NCBI GenBank assembly: GCA_964650705.1
Contig: CAZYUJ010000014.1
Location: forward strand, 1 to 43,508
DNA: 43,508 bases
Direction of reading: 5' to 3'
Source: Faeciplasma sp964650705
Lineage (GTDB): Bacteria > Bacillota > Clostridia > Oscillospirales > Ruminococcaceae
Shown here: piece after piece, positions 17,822-25,082 of the stretch
Layout: each line of letters opens with the position of its first letter
Numbering within the stretch: the stretch's first letter is position 1
The notes under the pieces: model-generated
Database searches by the model: none
The model's input: the letters and a program-made list of their open reading frames with translations, nothing else
What the model was told of the DNA's origin: nothing
Made by a program: the position numbers and the translations under genes

Positions 17822-17862
17822 GCCCAAAAAAGAGCCGTTGCGATGCTGTTTGTGTTTTGGGC
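17822..17862 (-). promoter_or_regulatory. hairpin in the rnf operon leader
   Basis: GCCCAAAA and TTTTGGGC, eight perfect pairs, enclose 25 bases that can fold further. It lies about 20 bases inside the expected transcript and about 73 bases ahead of rnfC, and is followed by an A/T-rich stretch rather than a T-run, so it looks like an mRNA stability or control element more than a terminator. Confidence 0.5.
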
Positions 17863-17881
17863 ATAATATTAACTATATAAT

Positions 17882-17910
17882 AATATATCTCAAACTGTCC
17901 GTTATGTCAA
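17882..17910 (-). promoter_or_regulatory. promoter of the rnf operon
   Basis: On the minus strand TTGACA (17910-17905), 17 bp, and TATATT (17887-17882). Transcription would start near 17875, giving a leader of about 125 bases before rnfC. Confidence 0.7.
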
Positions 17911-17948
17911 TAAAATTAACGAAAAATCATCTGAAACTCGATGGTAAT

Positions 17949-17966
17949 TTGTTAATAATATAACAA
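17949..17966. promoter_or_regulatory. Rex-type operator upstream of rnf
   Basis: TTGTTAATAATATAACAA matches 13 of the 14 fixed positions of the Rex consensus TTGTTAA-N4-TTAACAA. Rex senses the NADH/NAD+ ratio, fitting control of an NAD-linked pump. The site is 39 bp upstream of the -35 box instead of over it, and the region is A/T-rich, so this is a candidate only. Confidence 0.45.
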
Positions 17967-18015
17967 AGTTGCCTTTATGCAATTATTATGTGCCGTTTTT
18001 GTCAAAACAACTCGC

Positions 18016-18126
18016 ATGATGCAATTGAACCGAAAGGATCGCTGTGATATCCGTGAAGGCGGCCTGCACGACGGAAAAACAATTATGAGGATCGTTTATA
18101 ACGGATCACCTAAGTTCTTCGGATAA
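18016..18126 (+). CDS. possible small ORF of 36 codons
   Basis: ATG ATG at 18016 opens a frame of 36 residues ending RIVYNGSPKFFG. No Shine-Dalgarno site is visible. Its main support is the plus-directed terminator just downstream, which has no other plus-strand gene to serve. It may be a small protein, a small RNA with a chance frame, or decayed sequence. Confidence 0.25.
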   Translation: MMQLNRKDRCDIREGGLHDGKTIMRIVYNGSPKFFG

Positions 18127-18141
18127 GCTTCTCCTAACAGT

Positions 18142-18178
18142 AAACCCGACTCGTTAAACAAGTCGGGTTTTGTTTTAT
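18142..18178 (+). terminator. intrinsic terminator, plus-directed
   Basis: AAACCCGACT and AGTCGGGTTT form a ten-pair stem with a nine-base loop, followed by TGTTTTAT. The T-run is only on the plus strand, implying a plus-strand transcript in the gap between rnfC and the msrC-like gene. Confidence 0.7.
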
Positions 18179-18621
18179 ATATTCTGTTCGATAATATGCA
18201 CAAACTCTTCAAGTCCGGATCTGTCCTCTTCCGAGAATCTTCCGATCAACGGGCTGTCGATATCCAAAACGCCGAAGACCTCACCGCTTTTGAATATCGG
18301 GACAACTATCTCGGAATTCGAGGCGCTGTCGCAAGCGATATGTCCCTCAAACTCGTGGACGTTATATACAAGCCGGGTCTCACGGCTTTGGGCAGCCGTT
18401 CCGCACACTCCTCTTCCGAGAGGGATCTCTATACAGGCAGGCTTTCCTTGGAAGGGGCCCAAAACGAGCATCCCGTTTTGCATCAAATAAAATCCCGCCC
18501 AGTTGATATCCGAAAGTGTGTTATATAAAAGTGCCGAAGCGTTTGAAAGATTCGCAACCGTATGAGGCACGCCGCAGATCAGCGACTTAAGCTGAGCATT
18601 AAGCTGAGTATAGTCGGTCAT
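18175..18621 (-). CDS. msrC: free methionine-(R)-sulfoxide reductase, GAF family
   Basis: A 148-residue GAF-fold enzyme that reduces free methionine-R-sulfoxide. The catalytic and resolving cysteines are visible in GRGVCGTAA and HIACDSASNSEIVVPI, the fRMsr signature, and the WAGFYL and LGPFQGKPAC segments also fit. The ATG at 18621 overlaps the fuculokinase stop as TGATG, so it is translated with the fucose operon, an unexpected place for an oxidative-repair enzyme. An in-frame TTG at 18624 is less likely. Confidence 0.88.
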   Translation of the reverse strand: MTDYTQLNAQLKSLICGVPHTVANLSNASALLYNTLSDINWAGFYLMQNGMLVLGPFQGKPACIEIPLGRGVCGTAAQSRETRLVYNVHEFEGHIACDSASNSEIVVPIFKSGEVFGVLDIDSPLIGRFSEEDRSGLEEFVHIIEQNI

Positions 18622-19991
18622 CAAACTTTCTCACTTTCATAGGTGTCCGAAACAAGCTTGCGTGCTTTTTCAAGATCCAAAGAGCTGTCGAGATACATCA
18701 TCTGAGAAATGATGTTTCCTGCGGCGGTACATTCAGTCGGCCCTGCGCTGACGCTCTTCCCCGAATACTCCTTGGTCAAGCGGTTAAGATATCTGTCCTT
18801 GCTTCCGCCGCCGACAATGCTGATATGCTTGATGTCTTTCCCTGAGATCCGTTCGATCTCCTTTACCGTCATGTCATAGCTGTGAGCAAGCGAGTGATAT
18901 ACCGAGCTTAAGACATCAGAAAGCGGCAGATCAGGCTTATGAAGATATTCACGCACAGCACTTATCATGCTTTTCGGTGCCAAGAAGCTGTCATGAGTCG
19001 GGTCGATAAGCTCTTTAAACGAGCTTTTTTCGGCAAGCTCCATCATCTCGTCATAGGTATATTTTTTGTCGAGCTCACGTCTGATGCTCTGGAAAAGCCA
19101 CATGCCCATGATGTTCTTCAAAAATCTGAAGCGATAACCGATTCCGCCTTCGTTCGAAAGACCCGCCGACATGGCGTCGGGAGTTGTTACCGGGGCGAGA
19201 TTTTCTGTTCCCACAAGACTCCAGGTTCCCGATGAGATGAACACGGATTCATCGTCAACGGGGCAGGCAGCAACGGCTGATGCCGTATCGTGAGACGGGC
19301 AGCGTACGACCTTACAATCAAATCCGACACGGGCTTTGATCTCGTCCCTCAGCCCTCCGACAAGGGTACACGGCGCGCCAAGAGGGATGAAAAGCTCCTT
19401 TTTATATCCAAGCTTTTCGATGATGTCCATGTCCCACTGCTTTGTTTCAGCGTTGACAAGTCCCGTTGTGGAGCAGATCGTATATTCCTGTGAGATGACA
19501 CCTGTGAGCTTGTATGAAAGATAGTCGGGCATTAGGAGCATATGTGAGGCTTTCGCCATCTTGCCCGATCTTTTGTCATCCCAAAGCTGGAAGACAGTGT
19601 TATAGCTCTGGCGCTGGATGCCCGTTTTCCGATAAAGCTCCTCCTCAGGGATGAGATCATATATCTCTTCGGGAGCGCCATCGGTTCGGGAGTCGCGATA
19701 GGCAACACAAGGCAAAAGCTCTTTGCCGTTTGCATCAAGCAAAACATAGTCAACGCCCCAAGTGTCGATAGCGACGGTTTCGGGCACAAGACCCTCCTCC
19801 TTGCACTTGATGAGCCCCGAAACGATGTTTTCGAAAAGCTCGTCTGTGTCCCACGTCAGTGAGCCGTCACGCTCTTTCATTCCGTTTTCGAAGCGGTAGA
19901 CCTCACGCATTTCGAGTCTGCCGTTCACTTCGCGGCTTATAATATGTCTGCCGCTTGAAGCACCGATATCAATTGCCAAACAGTATGACAT
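18621..19991 (-). CDS. fucK: L-fuculokinase of the FGGY family (rhamnulokinase-like)
   Basis: A 456-residue sugar kinase that should phosphorylate L-fuculose to L-fuculose-1-phosphate. N-terminal LAIDIGASSGRH is the phosphate-1 motif of the FGGY/actin-like fold; AIDTWGVDYVL, ISSGTWSLVG and HISIVGGGSKDRYLN are the other nucleotide and sugar contacts. By sequence it is closest to rhamnulokinases (RhaB); the isomerase, mutarotase and aldolase next to it make fuculose the likely substrate, although related enzymes accept both. It lies 12 bases after fucA and overlaps the msrC-like gene. Confidence 0.88.
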   Translation of the reverse strand: MSYCLAIDIGASSGRHIISREVNGRLEMREVYRFENGMKERDGSLTWDTDELFENIVSGLIKCKEEGLVPETVAIDTWGVDYVLLDANGKELLPCVAYRDSRTDGAPEEIYDLIPEEELYRKTGIQRQSYNTVFQLWDDKRSGKMAKASHMLLMPDYLSYKLTGVISQEYTICSTTGLVNAETKQWDMDIIEKLGYKKELFIPLGAPCTLVGGLRDEIKARVGFDCKVVRCPSHDTASAVAACPVDDESVFISSGTWSLVGTENLAPVTTPDAMSAGLSNEGGIGYRFRFLKNIMGMWLFQSIRRELDKKYTYDEMMELAEKSSFKELIDPTHDSFLAPKSMISAVREYLHKPDLPLSDVLSSVYHSLAHSYDMTVKEIERISGKDIKHISIVGGGSKDRYLNRLTKEYSGKSVSAGPTECTAAGNIISQMMYLDSSLDLEKARKLVSDTYESEKV

Positions 19992-20003
19992 TGTGCCCTC
20001 CGA

Positions 20004-20696
20004 TCACTTTTCTTCGTCGTTATAGTGCTTATATCCCGGGTGCTTTCCGGTAACGTGATAATAGTTCTCTCTCAAATACAAAAGCTTGTCGATCTGAGGT
20101 CTTTCGATCTCTTTTGCTCCGCCCAAAAGGTGAGCTGTTAAGGAGATCTTTGCAAAAAGCTCGAGAGTTTCCATGCGGTAATATGCAGTGATAAGATCAG
20201 CTCCGACAGTGAGCGCACCGTGATTCTGCAAAAGGAAAACGTCGTGCTCTTTAAGATATGGAGCGATCGCATCAGGTACCTCGTTTGTTGAGGGTGTGCC
20301 GTAAGGCGTAAGCGGGATAGAGCCGATAGCGATGACGGTTTCGATCATCGAATATTCATCCAAGCTCTTGCCTGCGACTGCATAACCTGTAGCCGTCGGC
20401 GGATGAGCGTGAACAACAGCTCCGACGTCGTCTCTTTCTTTATAGCATCTTAGGTGCATTTTTATTTCGCTCGAGGGTTTATAGCCCGGTTCGCCCGAGA
20501 TCACCTCGCCCTCCGAATTTATAATAACCAGCTTTTCGGGGGTGATAAAGCTTTTGCTTATTCCTGTGGGGGTTGCCATGAAGTTGCCGTCGGGGAGCTT
20601 CACGGATACGTTGCCGTCGTTAGCGGCGACCCAGCCAAGCTGCCACATTTTGTGGCATACGTCGCAAAGCTGTTCACGAATTTCTTTATATTGCAT
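20004..20696 (-). CDS. fucA: L-fuculose-1-phosphate aldolase
   Basis: A 230-residue class II (zinc) aldolase that splits L-fuculose-1-phosphate into dihydroxyacetone phosphate and L-lactaldehyde. VVHAHPPTATGYA and LLQNHGALTVG supply the zinc histidines, and NDGNVSVKLPDG and TPTGISK are the phosphate-binding loops. Strong AAGGAG site before the ATG. It is separated from fucU by about 430 bases of structured repeats, unlike the tight spacing elsewhere in the operon. Confidence 0.9.
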   Translation of the reverse strand: MQYKEIREQLCDVCHKMWQLGWVAANDGNVSVKLPDGNFMATPTGISKSFITPEKLVIINSEGEVISGEPGYKPSSEIKMHLRCYKERDDVGAVVHAHPPTATGYAVAGKSLDEYSMIETVIAIGSIPLTPYGTPSTNEVPDAIAPYLKEHDVFLLQNHGALTVGADLITAYYRMETLELFAKISLTAHLLGGAKEIERPQIDKLLYLRENYYHVTGKHPGYKHYNDEEK

Positions 20697-20730
20697 TGTT
20701 TTTTCTCCTTTTAGGATTTATGTAGATATC

Positions 20731-20745
20731 GCTTTGTTACAAAGC
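20731..20745. other. short hairpin ahead of fucA
   Basis: GCTTTG and CAAAGC with a three-base loop. It lies between the repeat array and the fucA ribosome-binding site, so it is in the fucA leader or intercistronic RNA. Confidence 0.5.
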
Positions 20746-20751
20746 ATCAGA

Positions 20752-21097
20752 TAACGAAAAATGACGGTGCTTCAGCACGAGGCGTTTCACGCCGAGAGGC
20801 ATTTTTCCATAGCTTAAACCAAGACCTCGTTCCTGAACGGTAGGTAACGAAAAACAACGTTACCGCTTTGCGGTGCGAGGGACTTCGTCCCGAGAGTTGT
20901 TTTTCTATAGTTTAACCCGAACAACACGTTCCTGAACGGTAGGTAACGAAAAATGACGGTGCTTTAGCACGAGGCGTTTCACGCCGAGAGGCATTTTTCC
21001 ATAGCTTAAACCAAGACCTCGTTCCTGAACGGTAGGTAACGAAAAACAACGTTACCGCTTTGCGGTGCGAGGGACTTCGTCCCGAGAGTTGTTTTTC
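20752..21097 (-). repeat. array of four alternating structured repeats (A-B-A-B)
   Basis: Units A1 (20752-20844), B1 (20845-20943), A2 (20944-21036) and B2 (from 21037). Every unit has a long outer stem closing two short hairpins, a three-way junction. In A the outer arms are GAAAAATG/CATTTTTC and the hairpins have stems GTGC/GCAC and GGCG/CGCC. In B they are GAAAAACAAC/GTTGTTTTTC, ACCGC/GCGGT and GGGAC/GTCCC. A and B differ in sequence but keep every stem. A linker with CGTTCCTGAACG follows units A1, B1 and A2. The array is transcribed between fucU and fucA. Confidence 0.9.
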
Positions 21098-21098
21098 T

Positions 21099-21133
21099 AT
21101 AGTTTAAATCGAGCCCCGCTCGATTTAAACTAT
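21099..21133. repeat. perfect 16-bp inverted repeat covering the fucU stop codon
   Basis: ATAGTTTAAATCGAGC and its exact complement flank a three-base CCC loop. The right arm contains the fucU stop codon and last codons; the left arm continues from repeat unit B2. There is no T-run, so it is unlikely to be a classic terminator and may protect the 3' end of the fucIU message. Confidence 0.85.
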
Positions 21134-21562
21134 TACGCCCTTTTGCAAAAGTATATTTGCATATGTCGCACCTTCGCCCGTGGCAACGATGCAATATGCC
21201 TTTTTCGCCTCTTCATAGAAAGCAAAGCGCTCGATCTGACCGATGGCTTCTTTCCCCTTACCCGTTTGCTCCTTTAATATTCTTGCATAGTCTTCCCAGA
21301 TGGGGGTCTCGACCGGATCGCCCTCCATAACAGCCATAAGATTCATCGGCTTTTCAACGTATGAGTCAAGAGGGATAACTTTGAGAATAGCTTCCAAAAG
21401 CTCACAGGCTCCGTGACCGTCGCAACGGATGACCTTTGCATTCTTGCCCATGCTTTCTGCGGGGAAGTTGCCGTCAGCGATAACGATGGTGTCGCTGTGA
21501 CCCATTTCACACAAGACTTTTAACAGCTCGGGGGAAAGTATCTTTGGGATTCCTATAAGCAT
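21125..21562 (-). CDS. fucU: L-fucose mutarotase
   Basis: A 145-residue RbsD/FucU-family protein that interconverts the alpha and beta anomers of L-fucose, feeding the isomerase. LKVLCEMGHSDTIVIADGNFP is the family N-terminus with the catalytic His and Asp, and the C-terminal KKAYCIVATGEGATYANI is typical. It follows fucI by 12 bases. Its last codons lie inside a perfect inverted repeat, described separately. Confidence 0.93.
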   Translation of the reverse strand: MLIGIPKILSPELLKVLCEMGHSDTIVIADGNFPAESMGKNAKVIRCDGHGACELLEAILKVIPLDSYVEKPMNLMAVMEGDPVETPIWEDYARILKEQTGKGKEAIGQIERFAFYEEAKKAYCIVATGEGATYANILLQKGVIV

Positions 21563-21574
21563 ATATATTTCTCC

Positions 21575-23371
21575 TTATTTTTTGAACATCGGGCCGAAGT
21601 TCTGACAAGCTCTGTAATCTGCGCCTTCCTTGTCCATGCCGAAAGCGTTCCAAGCAGCAGGGCGGAAGATCTTATCTTCGGGAACGTTATGCATACAAAC
21701 GGGGATCCTGAGCATCGAGCAAAGGGTGATAAGATCAGCGCCGATGTGACCATAGGAGATCGCGCCGTGGTTAGCGCCCCAGTTGTTCATAACGTCATAT
21801 GCTGTCTTGAATGCGCCTTCGCCGGTGCATCTGGGCGCAAACCATGTGCAAGGCCAAGTATAGTCGGTGCGCTTCCAAAGTGTGTCTGTGACTTCATCGG
21901 GAAGCTCCACAGTCCAACCCTCTGCGATCTGCAAAACGGGGCCCAAGCCCTTGACAAGGTTAAGTCTTATCATTGTTGCAGGCATTTCAGCCTTTGTCAC
22001 AAAGCGGGAAGAATATCCTCCGCCGCGGAAATAGCCGAGATCGGCATAGTTCCAAGTGGAGTTTGCCATGATAGCCTTCTGATCCTCATCGGTTACTTCA
22101 TACCAAGGCTTCATTACGGAATTGCCGTCAGCATCCTTTGCGGCGCCGTTAGCGTCCAAGCAGCATGCACCCGAGTTGATGAGATGAATAAAGCCATCAG
22201 CTTCCTTTGCCTTGCCCTCAATATCATAGCCGGTCACTCTCTTGACAGAGTCGCCGCTCCAATAGGTTCTGACGTCGGCAAACATCTGTGCGCGGTTTGT
22301 GAGAAGCTTCATGAACAGCATTCCGATGCCGTTCAAAACGTCGTTTTCGGTTGCGAGGATATAGGGCTCACGTGCACCGTTCCAGTCGAATGAGGTGTTA
22401 AGCATAGCTTCGGGGAAGTCACAGTTGGGATAGAAGTCAGTCCACTGTCTCTGACCCTGGAATCCTGCGGCGATGGCGTTGTGACCGACCATCTCCTCCT
22501 CACAGCCTTCGGGGAGATTGGGGTTGCCGTTCATAAGGTCTTTGATGATGACCATCATCTTGACGACGAATTCCCAGTCAGCGTCCTTTTCAGCTCTTGT
22601 TTTCTGAAGCTCCTCGGGGTTCTTGTCAAAGCCCTCGATGCAATACTGCTTTGCCCAAGCCAAGGCCTTTTCATATTCAGCCTTGTCATAGATCTCTTCG
22701 GTCATTCGGCGGATGATCTCGACCTCGTCGACGGATTCAACTCTCATTCCGAGATAATCCTCGATAAAATCGGTGCTGATTATAGAGCCGCCGATACCCA
22801 TGCAGATCGAACCTATCTGCAAATAGGATTTTCCTCTCATCGTTGCGGCGGCAACGGCTGCACGTCCGAAGCGAAGGAGCTTTTCTTTAACGTCACAGGG
22901 GATGTCTGTGTCTGCGGCATCCTGAACGTCGTGGCCATAGATGCCGAAGGCGGGAAGACCCTTTTGTGCATGAGTTGCCAAAACGGAAGCAAGATATACA
23001 GCGCCGGGGCGTTCGGTTCCGTTAAAGCCCCAAACAGCCTTTATGGTGTTCGGATCCATATCCATCGTCTCAGCGCCGTAGCACCAGCAAGGTGTTACAG
23101 TAAGGGTGATGTCAACGCCCTCCTTGCGGAATTTGTCGGCACAAGCGGCGGCTTCTGCCACTCTGCCGATGGTGGTATCAGCGATAACGACCTTTACGGG
23201 TTCGCCGTTTGAATATCTTAAGTTTTCCTCAAAAAGTCTGGCGGCGCTTTTTGCCATGTTCATCGTCTGTTCTTCCAATGATTCACGAACCTTTAAAACT
23301 CCGCGTCTGCCGTCAATTGTGGGACGGATTCCTATTACGGGATATGAGCCGATAAGTCTTGAGCTTGCCAT
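21575..23371 (-). CDS. fucI: L-fucose isomerase
   Basis: A 598-residue manganese enzyme converting L-fucose to L-fuculose, first step of the pathway. Start SYPVIGIRPTIDGRRGVL, mid-part IGSICMGIGGSIIS and EMVGHNAIAAGFQGQRQWTD (metal and active-site region) are characteristic, and the length matches the E. coli enzyme (about 590). GGAGG lies nine bases before the ATG. First gene of the operon fucI-fucU-fucA-fucK-msrC; no fucose regulator or transporter is adjacent. Confidence 0.96.
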   Translation of the reverse strand: MASSRLIGSYPVIGIRPTIDGRRGVLKVRESLEEQTMNMAKSAARLFEENLRYSNGEPVKVVIADTTIGRVAEAAACADKFRKEGVDITLTVTPCWCYGAETMDMDPNTIKAVWGFNGTERPGAVYLASVLATHAQKGLPAFGIYGHDVQDAADTDIPCDVKEKLLRFGRAAVAAATMRGKSYLQIGSICMGIGGSIISTDFIEDYLGMRVESVDEVEIIRRMTEEIYDKAEYEKALAWAKQYCIEGFDKNPEELQKTRAEKDADWEFVVKMMVIIKDLMNGNPNLPEGCEEEMVGHNAIAAGFQGQRQWTDFYPNCDFPEAMLNTSFDWNGAREPYILATENDVLNGIGMLFMKLLTNRAQMFADVRTYWSGDSVKRVTGYDIEGKAKEADGFIHLINSGACCLDANGAAKDADGNSVMKPWYEVTDEDQKAIMANSTWNYADLGYFRGGGYSSRFVTKAEMPATMIRLNLVKGLGPVLQIAEGWTVELPDEVTDTLWKRTDYTWPCTWFAPRCTGEGAFKTAYDVMNNWGANHGAISYGHIGADLITLCSMLRIPVCMHNVPEDKIFRPAAWNAFGMDKEGADYRACQNFGPMFKK

Positions 23372-23405
23372 ATATATCTACCTCCGTTGAGTATATTATG
23401 GTTAA

Positions 23406-23434
23406 ATTATAACAAAACATTAACAGTATAACAA
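23406..23434 (-). promoter_or_regulatory. promoter of the fucose operon
   Basis: On the minus strand TTGTTA (23434-23429), 17 bp, TATAAT (23411-23406), with an extended TG ahead of the -10. The leader is about 30 bases and no clear operator palindrome is seen. Confidence 0.65.
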
Positions 23435-23648
23435 TAGCGATTTTACGAATTTTATTGCGCCAAATCGCAAATCATAATCAAAGGTATCGCACACGCTTCG
23501 ATTCTCGACTTTTTCACAGCTTCAGCCGTTCAAAAAGGCTGTTTGTATACCGAAAACAAATGAGGTAACAGTTGATCTAAAAATGTCAGCCGTGTTTATT
23601 CTCGTGTCGTAATTTGTTAAAATCATCTGAAAAAAGGAGCAAAACAAC

Positions 23649-24260
23649 ATGAGTATATACGGCTATGTGAGAGTCTCATCCACAGACCAAAACGAGGAGC
23701 GCCAGCTTATCGAGATGCGCCGAGTCGGGATCCCCGAGAAAAACATATACATAGACAAGCGTTCCGGCAAGGATTTCGAACGCCCTAAGTATATTCGGCT
23801 CGTAAAAAAGCTTAAGAAGGGAGACCTTCTTTACGTTTTGAGCATCGACCGACTCGGAAGAAACTATGACGAGATCCAGGAGCAGTGGCGGTATCTGACC
23901 CGCGAGAAGCAAATAGACATTTCCATCCTTGACATGCCTCTTTTGGATACCCGCAACGGCAAGGATCTTATGGGCACGTTCTTAGCGGATATCGTTTTGC
24001 AGATACTTTCGTTCGTGGCTCAGAACGAGCGTGAAAACATCAAAAAGCGGCAAGCTCAGGGGATCGCCGCAGCAAAGCAAAACGGTGTCAGATTCGGCAG
24101 ACCCGAAAAGCATCTCCCCACAAATTCATCGGAGATCTTTTTAGCATATGAAAATCATGAATTGACACCCTGTCAGGCGGCATCCGAGCTGGGACTGAGC
24201 ACCTCAACGTTTTATAAGCGTTTGCAAACATACCGCAATCAAAAAACCTCCTTGGAATGA
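23649..24260 (+). CDS. serine recombinase, resolvase/invertase family
   Basis: A 203-residue site-specific recombinase. Residues 1-140 are the resolvase catalytic domain with the nucleophile serine in YVRVSSTDQNEERQ, the arginine-bearing SIDRLGRNYDEI and NERENIKKRQAQGIAAAK; a C-terminal helix-turn-helix (LTPCQAASELGLSTSTFYKRL) binds DNA. This size fits resolvases and DNA invertases, not the large integrases. AAAAGGAG precedes the ATG. No obvious invertible segment or repeat pair was seen beside it, so its target is unknown; its stop codon lies inside a shared terminator. Confidence 0.9.
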   Translation: MSIYGYVRVSSTDQNEERQLIEMRRVGIPEKNIYIDKRSGKDFERPKYIRLVKKLKKGDLLYVLSIDRLGRNYDEIQEQWRYLTREKQIDISILDMPLLDTRNGKDLMGTFLADIVLQILSFVAQNERENIKKRQAQGIAAAKQNGVRFGRPEKHLPTNSSEIFLAYENHELTPCQAASELGLSTSTFYKRLQTYRNQKTSLE

Positions 24261-24277
24261 TCCAAAGAGGTTTTAAA
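24240..24277. terminator. bidirectional terminator between recombinase and lipoprotein genes
   Basis: AAAACCTC-TTGGA and TCCAA-GAGGTTTT pair with one bulge per side, with A/T runs at both ends. It contains the recombinase stop codon. Confidence 0.75.
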
Positions 24278-24283
24278 TATTGA

Positions 24284-25060
24284 TCAGATATCTTCTGTGT
24301 ATTCGCCGCCGTCGATGTAGCTGTCAGCATCCGAAGGCGCCGAGATCTCGGGAGCTGTGCCGAAGTTGATGAATTTGTATTCAGCAGTTATCGTGCTGTC
24401 CAATGTGATGCCCATAACGCTTGCAACGATATCGGCGCTGAAGGACATCGTATCGAGCACGTTTTTCTCGGTGAAGCACATTGTCAAAACGATGTTTTCA
24501 AAAGCGATCTCCTCGCCTTCTCCAAGGTCTTCAATATCTTCCATGCTTCCCAAAAGGCTCTTCGCAGATTCAGCATCGAGTGCCAAGGTTATCGCTTTCG
24601 TTCCGTCCTCGTTTGTGATCACATCGATATTTTCGAAAACCTCCTTTGCAAGATCGGGGAGCTCGGCGATTCCGATATCGCTTGATACGTCGCTTTCGTC
24701 GCCATCGGCGTTTACGTCATGCTCAGGCACGGTATACTTTGTCTTAACGCCCGAAAGGTTTACATAAACGACGCCGTCGACCAAAACGGTCTCGGTAACT
24801 ATGCCATAGGAATCAGTCACAACAGCGGAATCGTCGCCGTTTTGCTTCATGTTCATCGAGCTTTCGATCTCAAGAGTCTCACCCAAAAGCTCGATCCCCA
24901 TGACCATTGTACAGTCAGCTTCATATCCGCCTGCCTCTTCAATTGTTTTCATGGCTTTTGAATACAGTCCGTAAGCGGTCACTGCATCGAACAAAGCGCA
25001 GGAGCTAAGGCTGAGCGCCAAAACGGTAACCGAAATTATAACGGCAATTATTCTTTTCAT
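24284..25060 (-). CDS. putative LolA/DUF6612-like lipoprotein
   Basis: A 258-residue exported lipoprotein (signal with lipobox LSSC) and a beta-rich domain with alternating strands (ADCTMVMGIELLGETLEIESSM is cut short here as EIESSMNMKQNG; VDGVVYVNLSGVKTKY). Such repeats of strand pairs resemble the LolA/LppX-like half-barrel or DUF6612 proteins, but no catalytic residues are seen and the family call is weak. The frame is open upstream to 25255, but TTGAGGAGAG sets the start at ATG 25060. It lies 22 bases after the SPFH gene and is probably cotranscribed with it. Confidence 0.6.
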   Translation of the reverse strand: MKRIIAVIISVTVLALSLSSCALFDAVTAYGLYSKAMKTIEEAGGYEADCTMVMGIELLGETLEIESSMNMKQNGDDSAVVTDSYGIVTETVLVDGVVYVNLSGVKTKYTVPEHDVNADGDESDVSSDIGIAELPDLAKEVFENIDVITNEDGTKAITLALDAESAKSLLGSMEDIEDLGEGEEIAFENIVLTMCFTEKNVLDTMSFSADIVASVMGITLDSTITAEYKFINFGTAPEISAPSDADSYIDGGEYTEDI

Positions 25061-25082
25061 ATCTGTATCTCTCCTCAAAAAA

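Noticed and set aside
20752..21133. CRISPR array
   Set aside because: The repeats are about 93-99 bp, alternate between two types, and have no unique spacers; no cas genes are present.
23380..24300. Invertible DNA segment controlled by the small serine recombinase
   Set aside because: No inverted repeat pair suitable as recombination sites was seen on either side of the gene.
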